Positions 46,995 to 55,525 of a stretch of DNA of 64,000 nucleotides are shown here, in pieces. Positions within the stretch are counted from its first letter, which is position 1. Each line of letters starts with the position of its first letter. The position numbers and the translations under genes were made by a program. The DNA is from Lachnospiraceae bacterium AC3007 (GTDB lineage Bacteria > Bacillota > Clostridia > Lachnospirales > Lachnospiraceae): NCBI GenBank assembly GCA_000621405.1, contig JHYK01000004.1, positions 62,001 through 126,000 of the forward strand. Direction: 5' to 3'. The notes beneath the pieces were generated by a model. It was not told the origin of the DNA, did not search any database, and saw nothing but the letters and a program-made list of their open reading frames with translations.

Positions 46995-48776
46995 ATGAAA
47001 AAACTGATATCTGAAATCTCATATATCTTCAATAAAAAACAGAAAAGAAGCATGATCATCCTGCTTTTCGCCATCTTTATCGGTGCTGTGCTGGAGCTTC
47101 TGGGAGTATCCCTCTTCATGCCCCTCACTACCATCGTGACAGATCCGGGAAAGATAGAGACGAATTTCTTTCTGAGGAGTTTTCGTGATATCTTTTCGCT
47201 TAATGATGCCACGAGCATGTTCACCGGGCTTGCTTTTGCCATAATACTGATCTACGTGGCAAAGAATACATATCTGAGCCTCATGTATTATTTCCTGTAT
47301 GGCTTTATCTATCACAATCAGCTGAAGGTCGAATCAAGGCTCGTGGACTGCTACATGAAGAAGCCTTATATCTATCATCTCGATCACAATACTTCAGACA
47401 TGATAAGGAATATCATGCTGGACAGCGAGCGGCTGTTCCAGCTGATACTGCAGTTCTTAAGCCTTATCTCCGAAGTACTTATTTCCCTGTTCCTTGTGCT
47501 GTACCTTCTGATCCAGGATCCGGTGATGACTGTTTCGATCGCCGCGGTGCTTGCGGTGTCGGTAGGTCTTTTTATGCTTCTTACAAGAAAAAGAGCGAAC
47601 AGATACGGGCTGATCAATCAGGAATATGACGGCCGCATGCATCAGGCAATAGAAGAGGCTCTTGGCGCTGTAAAGGACATAAAGATCCTCCACAGAGAGA
47701 AGTATTTCGTGGATAAGTTTACCCATGGAGGAGAGCAGAAAATGGATGCTCTCATCCATACCAATTTTTTCGGCGCTGTTCCCAAATATCTGATAGAGAT
47801 GGTCTGCATGGCAGGGATCCTTGCCGTCATGATAGCAAAAGTCATGTCCGGGACCGATATGAACTCCATCGTTCCCGAGCTGGCTGCATTTGCAGTGGCT
47901 GCCTTTAAGCTGCTGCCTTCCGTGGGTAAGATCACGAATTACTCAAACGGCATATCATTCCTGATGCCTTCGATCGACCTTATATATCACGATCTGAAAG
48001 AAACCGAGGATATGCTTAAGGTTGAAGAAGTCGATGAGAGTGATGCGCCCGACATCTCCGAGGCTGAAGCCATCAGCGTGGAGAAGGTCAGCTTCGCTTA
48101 TCCCAACACAGATAAAAATGTGATGGATGATGTCTCGTTCAGGATACCTTCCGGAAGCTCGGTAGGACTCATCGGACCCACCGGAGCCGGTAAAACGACC
48201 GTTGCTGACGTGATACTGGGGATCTTCTTTCCGAAGAGCGGAGAGATAAAGTACGGAAAGATGAACGTTCACAGATATCCAATGACATGGGCAAAAAGGC
48301 TCGCATATATCCCTCAGGCCATATTCCTGTCGGATGAATCCATAAGAGAGAATATTGCTTTCGGGATAGAGCGTGATGAGATAGACGACGGACGGGTCTG
48401 GGAAGCGATAAAAGAGGCGCAGCTGACGGATTTTGTAAGATCCCTCCCCGGGGGACTTGATACGAAGGTCGGAGAGAGAGGGGTACGTCTGTCCGGCGGA
48501 CAGAGACAGAGGATCGGAATAGCAAGGGCTCTGTACGGAGAGCCGGAGATACTGGTGCTGGACGAAGCTACGGCGGCGCTTGATACGGATACGGAAAAAG
48601 CGGTCATGGAGGCGATCGATTCGCTGCACGGGCGCAAGACGCTGCTCATCATAGCTCACCGCCTCACCACGATAAGGAACTGCGATATCATACTTGAAGT
48701 CAGGGACGGAAAGGTCAGCCCTGTCCGAAGGGAAGAGTTTGATAAGATGCTGAAGGAGCAGACCGATAATGAGTGA
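46995..48776 (+). CDS. ABC transporter, fused permease-ATPase (PglK/MsbA-like flippase)
   Basis: 593 aa half-transporter. Six N-terminal membrane helices (to ~310), then an ABC cassette: Walker A GPTGAGKTT, signature LSGGQRQRIGIARAL, Walker B LVLDEATAALD, switch His in IIAHRLTT. The membrane part, including the AAFKLLPSVGKI segment, resembles PglK, which flips lipid-linked oligosaccharide. In a cluster with no visible Wzx or Wzy it is the best candidate for moving the finished glycan across the membrane. Overlaps the next transferase by 8 nt. Confidence 0.88.
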   Translation: MKKLISEISYIFNKKQKRSMIILLFAIFIGAVLELLGVSLFMPLTTIVTDPGKIETNFFLRSFRDIFSLNDATSMFTGLAFAIILIYVAKNTYLSLMYYFLYGFIYHNQLKVESRLVDCYMKKPYIYHLDHNTSDMIRNIMLDSERLFQLILQFLSLISEVLISLFLVLYLLIQDPVMTVSIAAVLAVSVGLFMLLTRKRANRYGLINQEYDGRMHQAIEEALGAVKDIKILHREKYFVDKFTHGGEQKMDALIHTNFFGAVPKYLIEMVCMAGILAVMIAKVMSGTDMNSIVPELAAFAVAAFKLLPSVGKITNYSNGISFLMPSIDLIYHDLKETEDMLKVEEVDESDAPDISEAEAISVEKVSFAYPNTDKNVMDDVSFRIPSGSSVGLIGPTGAGKTTVADVILGIFFPKSGEIKYGKMNVHRYPMTWAKRLAYIPQAIFLSDESIRENIAFGIERDEIDDGRVWEAIKEAQLTDFVRSLPGGLDTKVGERGVRLSGGQRQRIGIARALYGEPEILVLDEATAALDTDTEKAVMEAIDSLHGRKTLLIIAHRLTTIRNCDIILEVRDGKVSPVRREEFDKMLKEQTDNE

Positions 48777-49755
48777 GCCATTATTATCGGTCCTTTTCAT
48801 CACGTATAACCATGAGAGATACCTCCGGCAGTCGCTGGATTCCGTGCTCATGCAGGAGACGGATTTTGACTTTGAGATAGTCGTGGGAGAGGACTGCTCC
48901 ACTGACAGCACGAGAGAGATACTGAAAGAATATAAATCCAGGTACCCTGATATCATAAGGCTTCTCTTCAGGGAGAGGAATCTCGGACGCCCCACCCTTA
49001 ACGTATATATGACTGCGAAGCAGTGCAGAGGAAAATATATCGCCACGCTTGAAGGAGATGACTTCTGGACGGATAAGCATAAGCTGCAGAAGGCTGTCGA
49101 TCATCTTGAGAGCAACCCGGAGTGTTCCGGTTGTGCAAATCCGGCTCTGCTCGTGGGAGAGGACGGAGAGGAACTCTCAGACAAGTCTCCTCTGAAACTG
49201 TATTCCTGGCCGGAAAAAGTGTACACCCTGACGGACTACAGAGCGGACGATATCTGGCCGGGGCAGACGGCGTCCATCGTGACCAGGAATTTCTGGAAGG
49301 ACGGACGGTTTGATTATACAGTGATATACAGGGCGCATGATTTTATAGATGATGCGTGGATACTGCTTTTTGCTCTTTTGCACGGTCCGATGTATCGCTT
49401 TGACGAGCCCATGAGCGCATGGAGATACGTGGCCAGGCCTTCAGGTGAGAACTGGAATTCAGTGAACATGAAGAGGGACAGATATATTCAGGAAGCATAT
49501 TTCCATGTCGCCCAGATGTACTGGCTGGAGCAGTATCGAGGGATTGACAGACGGGAGAGGGAGAGGGCATGGTATGACTTCAAACTCGGAACATCGGTCT
49601 TTGTGAAGCATCCGTCAAAGGAGTCCCGGGAGCTTTTTGTGACAGTACTTAGATATGATCTTCTTCATGTCCTGTGCCGGCTGCCAAAGCCGGGACTTAC
49701 CATTCATACGGGAGGCTGGAAGCCGGACGGGATACCGGAGGAGACCGAGCTATGA
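48769..49755 (+). CDS. Glycosyltransferase family 2
   Basis: 328 aa GT-A transferase. LSVLFITYNHERYLRQSLDS, VVGEDCSTDSTREIL and LEGDDFWTD (metal motif) are typical of the WfgS/EpsE-like branch common in capsule clusters. The C-terminal 100 residues are helical and basic. ATG overlaps the ABC gene end, and its stop overlaps the fucosyltransferase start. Confidence 0.88.
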   Translation: MSEPLLSVLFITYNHERYLRQSLDSVLMQETDFDFEIVVGEDCSTDSTREILKEYKSRYPDIIRLLFRERNLGRPTLNVYMTAKQCRGKYIATLEGDDFWTDKHKLQKAVDHLESNPECSGCANPALLVGEDGEELSDKSPLKLYSWPEKVYTLTDYRADDIWPGQTASIVTRNFWKDGRFDYTVIYRAHDFIDDAWILLFALLHGPMYRFDEPMSAWRYVARPSGENWNSVNMKRDRYIQEAYFHVAQMYWLEQYRGIDRRERERAWYDFKLGTSVFVKHPSKESRELFVTVLRYDLLHVLCRLPKPGLTIHTGGWKPDGIPEETEL

Positions 49756-50642
49756 TAATACAGCAGTTTAATTCGGGCCTTGGAAACCAGATGTTCCAGT
49801 ATGTTTTTTTCAGATCTCTGCTTAAGGAGCATCCCGAAGCGAGGATCAGGGCAGATCTTACATGGTTTGCGTGGAATGATGTACATCAGGGATATGAGCT
49901 GAAAAAGCTTTTCGGGATAAAGCTTCCCGAAGCATCCGCCTTTGAGATAGCAAGGGCATCGGGACAGTTTCCGATGACGGTGCCTGCCGGAAGATACATC
50001 AACAGGGCTCTTAGGATATTTGATCAGAAGTATATCGATTCACACTGCCTGGATGAGATATCTCTTCCTGAAATGAAAAATCTTGCCCCCGAAAAGAGCT
50101 TTTATCTGACGGGCTTTTATATCTCCGAGAGATACTACAGAGATGATCTAGAAGAGATAAGAAAAGTATTTGCTTTTCCGCAGGATGAACTTGAAAGCTC
50201 ATCGGTGATGGCTCATCAGATCGCTTCTTCGGAATCAGTGTCCCTTCATGTAAGAAGAGGGGATTATCTTGATCCGGTATACGAAGCAAAATTCAACCTG
50301 CTTGGAGAGGAGTATTACAGGGCAGCGGTCGACAGGATGAGAAAGCTGTATGAAAAGCCGCATTTCTTTATCTTTTCAGATGACAAGGAGTTCATTAAAG
50401 AAGCGTTTGACTGGCTCGGCGATGATGAAAAGACGATCGTCTCCGGTAATAACGGATCGGATTCATGGAGAGACATGTATCTGATGAGCAGATGCAGGGG
50501 AAATATACTGGCGAATTCCACGTTCTCTACCTGGGGCGCTCTGCTGGGAGACCCCAAAGGGCGTCATGTGATCTATCCCAAAGCCTATATCTCCGGCGAG
50601 GACAGTGAGGTTAAGACGATACCCGGCTGGGAAAGACTTTGA
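49752..50642 (+). CDS. Alpha-1,2-fucosyltransferase (GT11)
   Basis: 296 aa. GT11 motifs in order: FNSGLGNQMFQYVFFRSL at the N-terminus, FYLTGFYISERYY, the GDP-fucose-binding SLHVRRGDYLDP near residue 160, FSDDKEF, and NSTFSTWGALLG. It transfers fucose from GDP-fucose to a galactose-containing acceptor. No GDP-fucose synthesis genes occur in the window. The start at 49752 overlaps the previous stop (ATGA). Last gene of the glycan operon. Confidence 0.92.
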   Translation: MIIQQFNSGLGNQMFQYVFFRSLLKEHPEARIRADLTWFAWNDVHQGYELKKLFGIKLPEASAFEIARASGQFPMTVPAGRYINRALRIFDQKYIDSHCLDEISLPEMKNLAPEKSFYLTGFYISERYYRDDLEEIRKVFAFPQDELESSSVMAHQIASSESVSLHVRRGDYLDPVYEAKFNLLGEEYYRAAVDRMRKLYEKPHFFIFSDDKEFIKEAFDWLGDDEKTIVSGNNGSDSWRDMYLMSRCRGNILANSTFSTWGALLGDPKGRHVIYPKAYISGEDSEVKTIPGWERL

Positions 50643-50657
50643 TGTGAAACCATGTCA

Positions 50658-50687
50658 TTGACTTGAAGTAAGGAATGATAATATAAT
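50658..50687 (+). promoter_or_regulatory. Promoter for tRNA-Ser
   Basis: TTGACT (50658-50663), 18 bp, consensus TATAAT (50682-50687). Confidence 0.72.
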
Positions 50688-50697
50688 CTCAAAGGAC

Positions 50698-50718
50698 GAC
50701 CCGGCGGATGTCCGGGTC
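50698..50718 (+). terminator. Hairpin at the 5' end of the tRNA transcript, possibly terminator of the glycan operon
   Basis: 7-bp stem GACCCGG / CCGGGTC with a 7-nt loop, then TTTGATATT. It lies just after the predicted start of the tRNA transcript, so it could end read-through from the glycan operon or mark the pre-tRNA leader. Confidence 0.5.
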
Positions 50719-50727
50719 TTTGATATT

Positions 50728-50814
50728 GCAGAGGTACTCAAGTGGTCCAAGAGGAGGCACTCGAAATGCTTTAGGCCAGTCTCTGGTGCGTGGGTTCGAA
50801 TCCCACCCTCTGCG
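50728..50814 (+). tRNA. tRNA-Ser (anticodon CGA)
   Basis: Acceptor stem GCAGAGG/CCTCTGC, D-arm CTC/GAG, anticodon stem AGGCA/TGCTT with loop CTCGAAA (anticodon CGA at 50762-50764, reading UCG), a class II variable arm with CCAG-TCT-CTGG, and T-arm GTGGG-TTCGAAT-CCCAC. Discriminator G, as required for serine tRNA. CCA is not encoded. Length 87 nt. Confidence 0.95.
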
Positions 50815-50820
50815 TTGAAT

Positions 50821-50848
50821 AAAAAAGGATCCCGAAGGGGTCCTTTTT
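50821..50848 (+). terminator. Rho-independent terminator of tRNA-Ser
   Basis: AAAAAAGGATCCC-GAAG-GGGTCCTTTTTT, near-perfect stem with T6. Confidence 0.9.
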
Positions 50849-50860
50849 TATTCAACATAA

Positions 50861-50970
50861 TGGGATTCGAACGCCGAGGTATGCGGCAAAGCCGCATAGG
50901 ATGCTCCAGTGGAGCATCCGTGCCGAGGCCGGCCTGAAAGGCAGCGAAGCTGCCGGCGGGAATCCCACCC
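50861..50970. repeat. tRNA-linked palindromic element with three tri-loop hairpins
   Basis: Three consecutive perfect hairpins with 3-nt loops: ATGCGGC-AAA-GCCGCAT (50881-50897), GGATGCTCC-AGT-GGAGCATCC (50899-50919) and GGCAGC-GAA-GCTGCC (50940-50954). The block begins with TGGGATTCGAAC (50861-50872), the exact reverse complement of the T-arm of the tRNA-Ser gene (50794-50805). It ends with GAATCCCACCC (50960-50970), a direct copy of tRNA bases 50798-50808. No reading frame or known RNA family is recognised. It may be a REP/MITE-like element or the scar of an insertion at the tRNA end. Confidence 0.6.
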
Positions 50971-51051
50971 GAAATCGAACGTCTGGTCTGCTTGCGCCAA
51001 ATCCCAACATGTGTTATCGTTAACATAACTATTTTCTTCGGACTGCTGACC

Positions 51052-51393
51052 ATGAGGAGCGAAAAGAACACAAAAAAGAAAAAACACGGCATAGCGATGT
51101 ACAGGAGAGTCCGTCACAGCAGACCCTCTGTTTTTGCTATCACGATAATAGTCGGACTGCTGCTCACTGTAATAAGCGTCGACAGCAAGTCGCTTCTTGA
51201 GAAGGAAAAAGCCCTGGAAGAGAGGGAGACGCAGCTTACGGCCGAACTCGAGGCTGAGCAGGCCCGTACCGAAGAGCTGGATGAATTTGAGAAATACACC
51301 AAGACCAAGAAATATGCCGAAGAGATGGCAAAGAAAAAGCTTGGGCTTGTGCATGAGAATGAGATAATATTTAAGACCGAGGACGGAAAGTGA
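51052..51393 (+). CDS. divIC: Septum formation initiator, DivIC/FtsB-like
   Basis: 113 aa. A basic cytoplasmic N-terminus (KKKKHG...RRVRHSR), one membrane helix (~24-42: VFAITIIVGLLLTVISV), then an extracytoplasmic coiled coil rich in Glu/Lys (to ~85) and a terminal KLGLVHENEIIF segment. This is the DivIC/FtsB pattern. It links early and late divisome proteins with FtsL. I chose ATG 51052; ATG 51097 would remove the basic leader. No strong ribosome site is seen. Position before tilS-hpt-ftsH is canonical for Firmicutes. Confidence 0.87.
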   Translation: MRSEKNTKKKKHGIAMYRRVRHSRPSVFAITIIVGLLLTVISVDSKSLLEKEKALEERETQLTAELEAEQARTEELDEFEKYTKTKKYAEEMAKKKLGLVHENEIIFKTEDGK

Positions 51394-51417
51394 TCCCGCA
51401 TTCCGGGTGATAAGAGT

Positions 51418-52770
51418 ATGGAGACCGATCTGAAAGACAAGGTCAGGGATTATATCCAGGACCACGGCATGATATCCGAAGGAGACATAGTATGTGTGGC
51501 GGTATCAGGAGGCGCGGACAGCATGTGCCTTCTTTTTTTGCTGCACGAGCTGTCTTCGGAAATGGGATTTGAGCTTTCAGCCGTACACGTGGAACACGGG
51601 ATCAGAGGCGCAGCTTCTCTGGAGGATATGGCATATGTTGACGAGCAGTGCAAAAAGATCGGAGTGAAGCTTGAGACGGTCAGAGTGGATGCGCCGCGCG
51701 CTGCCGAAAAAGACGGAACTTCCCTGGAAGAGGCAGCAAGGGATCTGAGGTACAAAGCCTTTGAGGAGATGGAAGCGGACAGGATAGCGCTTGCACATCA
51801 TATGAACGACCGGGCGGAGACAGTCCTGTTCAATCTGATCCGCGGTACCGGAATGAAGGGGTTAAGGGGCATGGAACCCCAAAGGGGCAGATATATAAGA
51901 CCTCTGCTCTGTGCCACAAGACAGGAAGCGGAAGAATACTGCAGGAATAAGGACATCCGCTTCAGGCACGATTCGACCAACGACGATCTTCTGATATCAA
52001 GGAACCGCATACGTCATAAAGTGTTATCCGAGTTGTCGGAGATAAATGAAGGCGCGGTGCAGCATATCAATGAGGCCGCAGAAGAAGCTTCCGCAACGGA
52101 AGAATATCTTGCCGGCAAGACCGGTGAGGCCTATGGGATCTGTGTAAAAAGATCCGAAAAAGAGCCCTCTGATATTGAGATAGATATAAAAGAACTGAGA
52201 AAGACACCGGAGCTTCTGGCGTCAAGGGTAATAAGACGGGCACTGGCCGAAGCTTCCGGAAGAGAAAAGGATATAAGCCGGAAGCACGTGAGAGCGGTGC
52301 TTGAGCTCATGTCAAACCAGTCAGGGAGGCAGGCCGATCTCCTGTACGGGATAAGGGCGAGACGAAGCTTTGGAAAGATAATCATCGCATGTCCGGGAAG
52401 GTATGAGCTGCCGGACAGAGAACCGGTCCTTAAGACAGCCTTGATGAACAGAGAGGAAGTGTCAGATGAGGATCTTATCACGGTTGATAACTACACGAAA
52501 TATGCTGATTATGCTACAATAGGAAATGCTTCCGCGCTGTCGATACGTCACCGGAGACAGGGTGATTTTATTTCCATAAAGGACGGGAACAAAAAGCTGA
52601 AGGATCTTCTGATAGAAGAGAAGATCCCAAAGGAAAAAAGAGACGGAATGTATTTTCTTGCTCTCGGACAGGAGATCGTCTGGATATTCGATACAGGGCG
52701 GATAGGCGAGAGATTCAAGGTGAAGCAGGATACGGAGAAGGTTCTCAGAATGGAGATCGAAAATGGCTGA
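51418..52770 (+). CDS. tilS: tRNA(Ile)-lysidine synthase TilS
   Basis: 450 aa. The N-terminal PP-loop ATPase has VAVSGGADSMCLLFLL (SGGxDS) and AHHMNDRAETVLFNLIRGTG. The C-terminal TilS domain includes SIRHRRQGDF and KKLKDLLIEEKIPKEKRD. It attaches lysine to C34 of tRNA-Ile(CAU), changing AUG reading to AUA. Essential in most bacteria. Overlaps hpt by 8 nt. Confidence 0.95.
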   Translation: METDLKDKVRDYIQDHGMISEGDIVCVAVSGGADSMCLLFLLHELSSEMGFELSAVHVEHGIRGAASLEDMAYVDEQCKKIGVKLETVRVDAPRAAEKDGTSLEEAARDLRYKAFEEMEADRIALAHHMNDRAETVLFNLIRGTGMKGLRGMEPQRGRYIRPLLCATRQEAEEYCRNKDIRFRHDSTNDDLLISRNRIRHKVLSELSEINEGAVQHINEAAEEASATEEYLAGKTGEAYGICVKRSEKEPSDIEIDIKELRKTPELLASRVIRRALAEASGREKDISRKHVRAVLELMSNQSGRQADLLYGIRARRSFGKIIIACPGRYELPDREPVLKTALMNREEVSDEDLITVDNYTKYADYATIGNASALSIRHRRQGDFISIKDGNKKLKDLLIEEKIPKEKRDGMYFLALGQEIVWIFDTGRIGERFKVKQDTEKVLRMEIENG

Positions 52771-53287
52771 CAAGATCACGATAATGTACACCGAGGAGGA
52801 GATCGATAACAGGATCCGCGAGCTCGGAGCGCAGATCACTAAGGAATATGCGGGCAAGGAGATAACGATGATCTGTATCTTAAAGGGTGCGGCGCCTTTT
52901 GCCTGCGAGCTGGCCAAGAGGATAGATCTGCCTGTGGAGATGGACTTCATGAGATGCTCGAGTTACGGAAATGAGACAGAGAGCTCCGGTGTCGTCAAGA
53001 TCGATCTGGATCTGGATCGTCCGGTCAGGGACAAGCATCTTCTCATCGTGGAGGACATCATAGATACCGGACGGACCATGCATTATCTTCTTGATATCTT
53101 AAAGAGCAGAGGTCCGGCCGATGTAAAGCTCTGCGCACTGCTTGACAAGCCGGACAGGAGAGTTGCGGATGTGGATATAGACTATACGGGATTTGTTATC
53201 CCGGACGAATTCATCGTTGGATACGGACTTGACTACGCTCAGAGATACAGGAATCTTCCGTATATTGGCGTGGTCAGGCCACAGTAG
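52763..53287 (+). CDS. hpt: Hypoxanthine phosphoribosyltransferase
   Basis: 174 aa type I PRTase. The PRPP loop is LLIVEDIIDTGRTMHYLL. CILKGAAPFACEL and the KPDRRV/DYTGFVIPDEFIVGYGLDYAQRYRNLPYIG end match bacterial HPRT. It salvages hypoxanthine and guanine to IMP and GMP. Classic tilS-hpt-ftsH order; 60 nt with a small GGCGC/GCGCC stem precede ftsH. Confidence 0.96.
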   Translation: MADKITIMYTEEEIDNRIRELGAQITKEYAGKEITMICILKGAAPFACELAKRIDLPVEMDFMRCSSYGNETESSGVVKIDLDLDRPVRDKHLLIVEDIIDTGRTMHYLLDILKSRGPADVKLCALLDKPDRRVADVDIDYTGFVIPDEFIVGYGLDYAQRYRNLPYIGVVRPQ

Positions 53288-53347
53288 AACATAGATCAGA
53301 CAATAAACAATAATCAGTAAGGCGCCAAAGCGCCGGAGGAAGAAACT

Positions 53348-55168
53348 TTGAGAAATTCTAACAGAGGCATAGGGATCTATTTTCTGATAGTGGCAGCGAT
53401 CCTGCTGCTCATATCGTTCATGTCGAACGATATGGTGACCAGAGATACATATAACTACAATTCATTTCAGACGGATCTGAAAAACAACAACGTCACGCAG
53501 GTGCTTATCACTCCGAATGAAGAAATGCCTACGGGAATTGTCACGGTGACGCTGAAGAGCGGCGTTTCTCATGTGTTCTATGTGTCGGATATCACTGCTA
53601 TGGAAGAGGAGCTGCGGGAAGTCTTCCCCGACTATCAGGAGGAGGCGGTGAAAGGTGACAGCCTGCTCATCACGTTCGGCATACCTGTTATCCTTTCTGT
53701 TGTGGTGGTCATGATAATCATGGCCATAATGAATTCTCAGAATGCGGGCGCCGGCGGCGGCGGAAGGATGATGAACTTCGGGAAGAGCAGGGCCCGCATG
53801 GTATCTCCCGGGCAGGCGAGGATATCTTTCAAGGATGTCGCGGGACTTGTGGAAGAGAAGGAGGATCTGGAGGAGATAGTTGATTTCCTTAAGGATCCGG
53901 GCAAATATACTTCCGTGGGCGCAAGGATCCCCAAAGGAGTGATACTTGTGGGACCTCCCGGAACCGGAAAGACTCTTCTTGCCAAGGCTGTGGCAGGTGA
54001 AGCAGGAGTGCCCTTCTTTTCAATATCCGGCTCCGACTTCGTGGAGATGTTTGTAGGCGTGGGAGCATCCAGAGTAAGGGATCTCTTTGCCGAAGCAAAG
54101 AAAAATTCTCCCTGCATCGTGTTCATTGACGAGATAGACGCAGTCGCGCGCCGCAGAGGAGCGGGACTCGGCGGAGGACATGACGAAAGAGAGCAGACTC
54201 TCAATCAGCTTCTGGTAGAGATGGATGGTTTCGGAGTGAATGAAGGGATCATAGTGATGGCGGCGACCAACAGGGTAGATATCCTTGATCCGGCTATCAT
54301 GAGACCCGGAAGATTCGACAGGAAGATAGGCGTGGGAGCACCCGATGTCAGGGGAAGAGAAGATATCCTTAAGGTCCATGCCAGGAACAAGCCTCTGGGA
54401 GATGATGTGGATCTTGAACAGATAGCGCGCACTACGGCCGGCTTTACCGGAGCGGATCTGGAGAACCTCCTTAACGAGGCTGCGATAAAGACAGCGAAAG
54501 AGAACAGATCATATATTACACAGGCAGATATCAAGTCGTCATTTGTCAAAGTAGGCATAGGCAGCGAGAAGAAGAGCAAGCTTATCTCGGATGAAGAAAA
54601 GAGGATCACTGCCTATCATGAGGCCGGACATGCCATATTGTTCCATGTTCTGCCCGGAGTCGGTCCCGTATACAGCATATCCATCATACCGACAGGCATG
54701 GGGGCAGCGGGATACACAATGCCTCTTCCCGAAAAGGATGAGATGTTCCGCACAAAAGCAAAGATGCTGAACCAGATCGTCGTGGATCTTGGGGGACGTG
54801 TCGCCGAGGAGATAGTATTTGGCGATGATGATGTAACGACAGGCGCATCACAGGACTTCAAGCAGGCGACCAAGCTTGCCAGACGTATGGTCACAACCTA
54901 CGGAATGAGCGATAAGATAGGCGTGATGAGCTATAATGAGGACGACGATGAGGTGTTCATCGGCAGGGATCTCGCCCACGGAAGGAGCACGTCCGAGGAG
55001 ACACTCAGAGAGATAGATATAGAGGTCAAGCGCATAATAAGCGAGTGTCATGAAAAGGCAAGGTCGATAATCAGGGAGCATAAGGACATCCTGGATCGTA
55101 CCGCGGATCTGCTCCTGATTAAGGAAAAGATCGATATGGACGAGTTCAACGCCCTTTGGGAGGGGTAA
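53348..55168 (+). CDS. ftsH: ATP-dependent zinc metalloprotease FtsH
   Basis: 606 aa membrane-bound AAA+ protease. Two N-terminal membrane helices (~8-27, ~107-128) flank an extracytoplasmic domain. AAA domain: Walker A GPPGTGKT, Walker [11 protein letters not shown], second region of homology [10 protein letters not shown]. Peptidase zinc motif HEAGH near residue 427. The C-terminus is shorter than in Bacillus, with no long tail. TTG start, 7 nt after GGAGGA. Last gene of the tilS operon. Confidence 0.97.
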   Translation: MRNSNRGIGIYFLIVAAILLLISFMSNDMVTRDTYNYNSFQTDLKNNNVTQVLITPNEEMPTGIVTVTLKSGVSHVFYVSDITAMEEELREVFPDYQEEAVKGDSLLITFGIPVILSVVVVMIIMAIMNSQNAGAGGGGRMMNFGKSRARMVSPGQARISFKDVAGLVEEKEDLEEIVDFLKDPGKYTSVGARIPKGVILVGPPGTGKTLLAKAVAGEAGVPFFSISGSDFVEMFVGVGASRVRDLFAEAKKNSPCIVFIDEIDAVARRRGAGLGGGHDEREQTLNQLLVEMDGFGVNEGIIVMAATNRVDILDPAIMRPGRFDRKIGVGAPDVRGREDILKVHARNKPLGDDVDLEQIARTTAGFTGADLENLLNEAAIKTAKENRSYITQADIKSSFVKVGIGSEKKSKLISDEEKRITAYHEAGHAILFHVLPGVGPVYSISIIPTGMGAAGYTMPLPEKDEMFRTKAKMLNQIVVDLGGRVAEEIVFGDDDVTTGASQDFKQATKLARRMVTTYGMSDKIGVMSYNEDDDEVFIGRDLAHGRSTSEETLREIDIEVKRIISECHEKARSIIREHKDILDRTADLLLIKEKIDMDEFNALWEG

Positions 55169-55242
55169 CAGGTACAATATCTTGTATCAAATGCACAAAA
55201 ATCCCCCGATAAATCTGTAAAACTTGTGAAAAATGCGAATTG

Positions 55243-55270
55243 TTGACACAATAAAGGGGTGCTATATTAT
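55243..55270 (+). promoter_or_regulatory. Strong promoter upstream of the small RNA candidate
   Basis: TTGACA (55243-55248), 16 bp, TATTAT (55265-55270), overlapping an alternative TATATT. Nothing coding follows for 250 nt. Confidence 0.7.
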
Positions 55271-55275
55271 ATGCG

Positions 55276-55370
55276 TACCCCCAATACATGATGTCGTCCG
55301 AGAGGGCGACACCCCATAAGAAAGAAATACCTTCTCCTGAAATCCCTGACCGGTCGGTCAGGGATTTCTA
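55276..55370 (+). ncRNA. Candidate small RNA, about 95 nt, unidentified
   Basis: A promoter with consensus -35 is followed by an 8-bp hairpin TGTCGTCC-GAGA-GGGCGACA (55292-55311, one G-T pair), an A-rich linker, and a very stable 13-bp terminator-like hairpin GAAATCCCTGACC-GGTC-GGTCAGGGATTTC (55339-55368). There is no ORF. It does not match 6S, SRP RNA, tmRNA, RNase P or the riboswitch classes I could compare by eye. The stretch 55169-55525 contains no gene; its remainder holds the tad promoter and leader. Confidence 0.5.
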
Positions 55371-55384
55371 CGTTCAAAAAACTC

Positions 55385-55414
55385 TTGACAGATCCCGGAA
55401 GCCGGGTGTAAAGT
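55385..55414 (+). promoter_or_regulatory. Probable promoter of the tad operon
   Basis: TTGACA (55385-55390), 18 bp, TAAAGT (55409-55414) with an upstream TG. The start would be about 105 nt before the first tad gene. Confidence 0.6.
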
Positions 55415-55450
55415 ATCCTCACTTCGAAGATCCGATCAGGATCATCTGAA

Positions 55451-55492
55451 GCCGCCCTTCGGCGGGAGGCATATCGCATACAGCGGATGCCT
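55451..55492 (+). promoter_or_regulatory. Structured 5' leader of the tad operon
   Basis: Two adjacent hairpins, CCGCC-CTTC-GGCGG (55452-55465) and AGGCAT...ATGCCT (55467-55492), between the promoter and the first tad ATG, which has no clear ribosome site. Suggests post-transcriptional control; no known riboswitch consensus recognised. Confidence 0.35.
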
Positions 55493-55525
55493 GATACCAG
55501 AGTTTAGTTTTACTGATAGTTGAAT

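Noticed and set aside
47955-49046. 363-aa reverse-strand ORF
   Set aside because: Fully antisense to the ABC flippase and the GT2 gene, both with strong motifs; no conserved domain or ribosome site.
50881-50954. Possible CRISPR array
   Set aside because: The three hairpins have different sequences and no regular spacers, and no cas genes are nearby.
50655-51465. Reverse-strand ORFs crossing the tRNA gene (contain GGIRTHAPETG)
   Set aside because: This peptide is the well-known spurious translation of a tRNA antisense strand.
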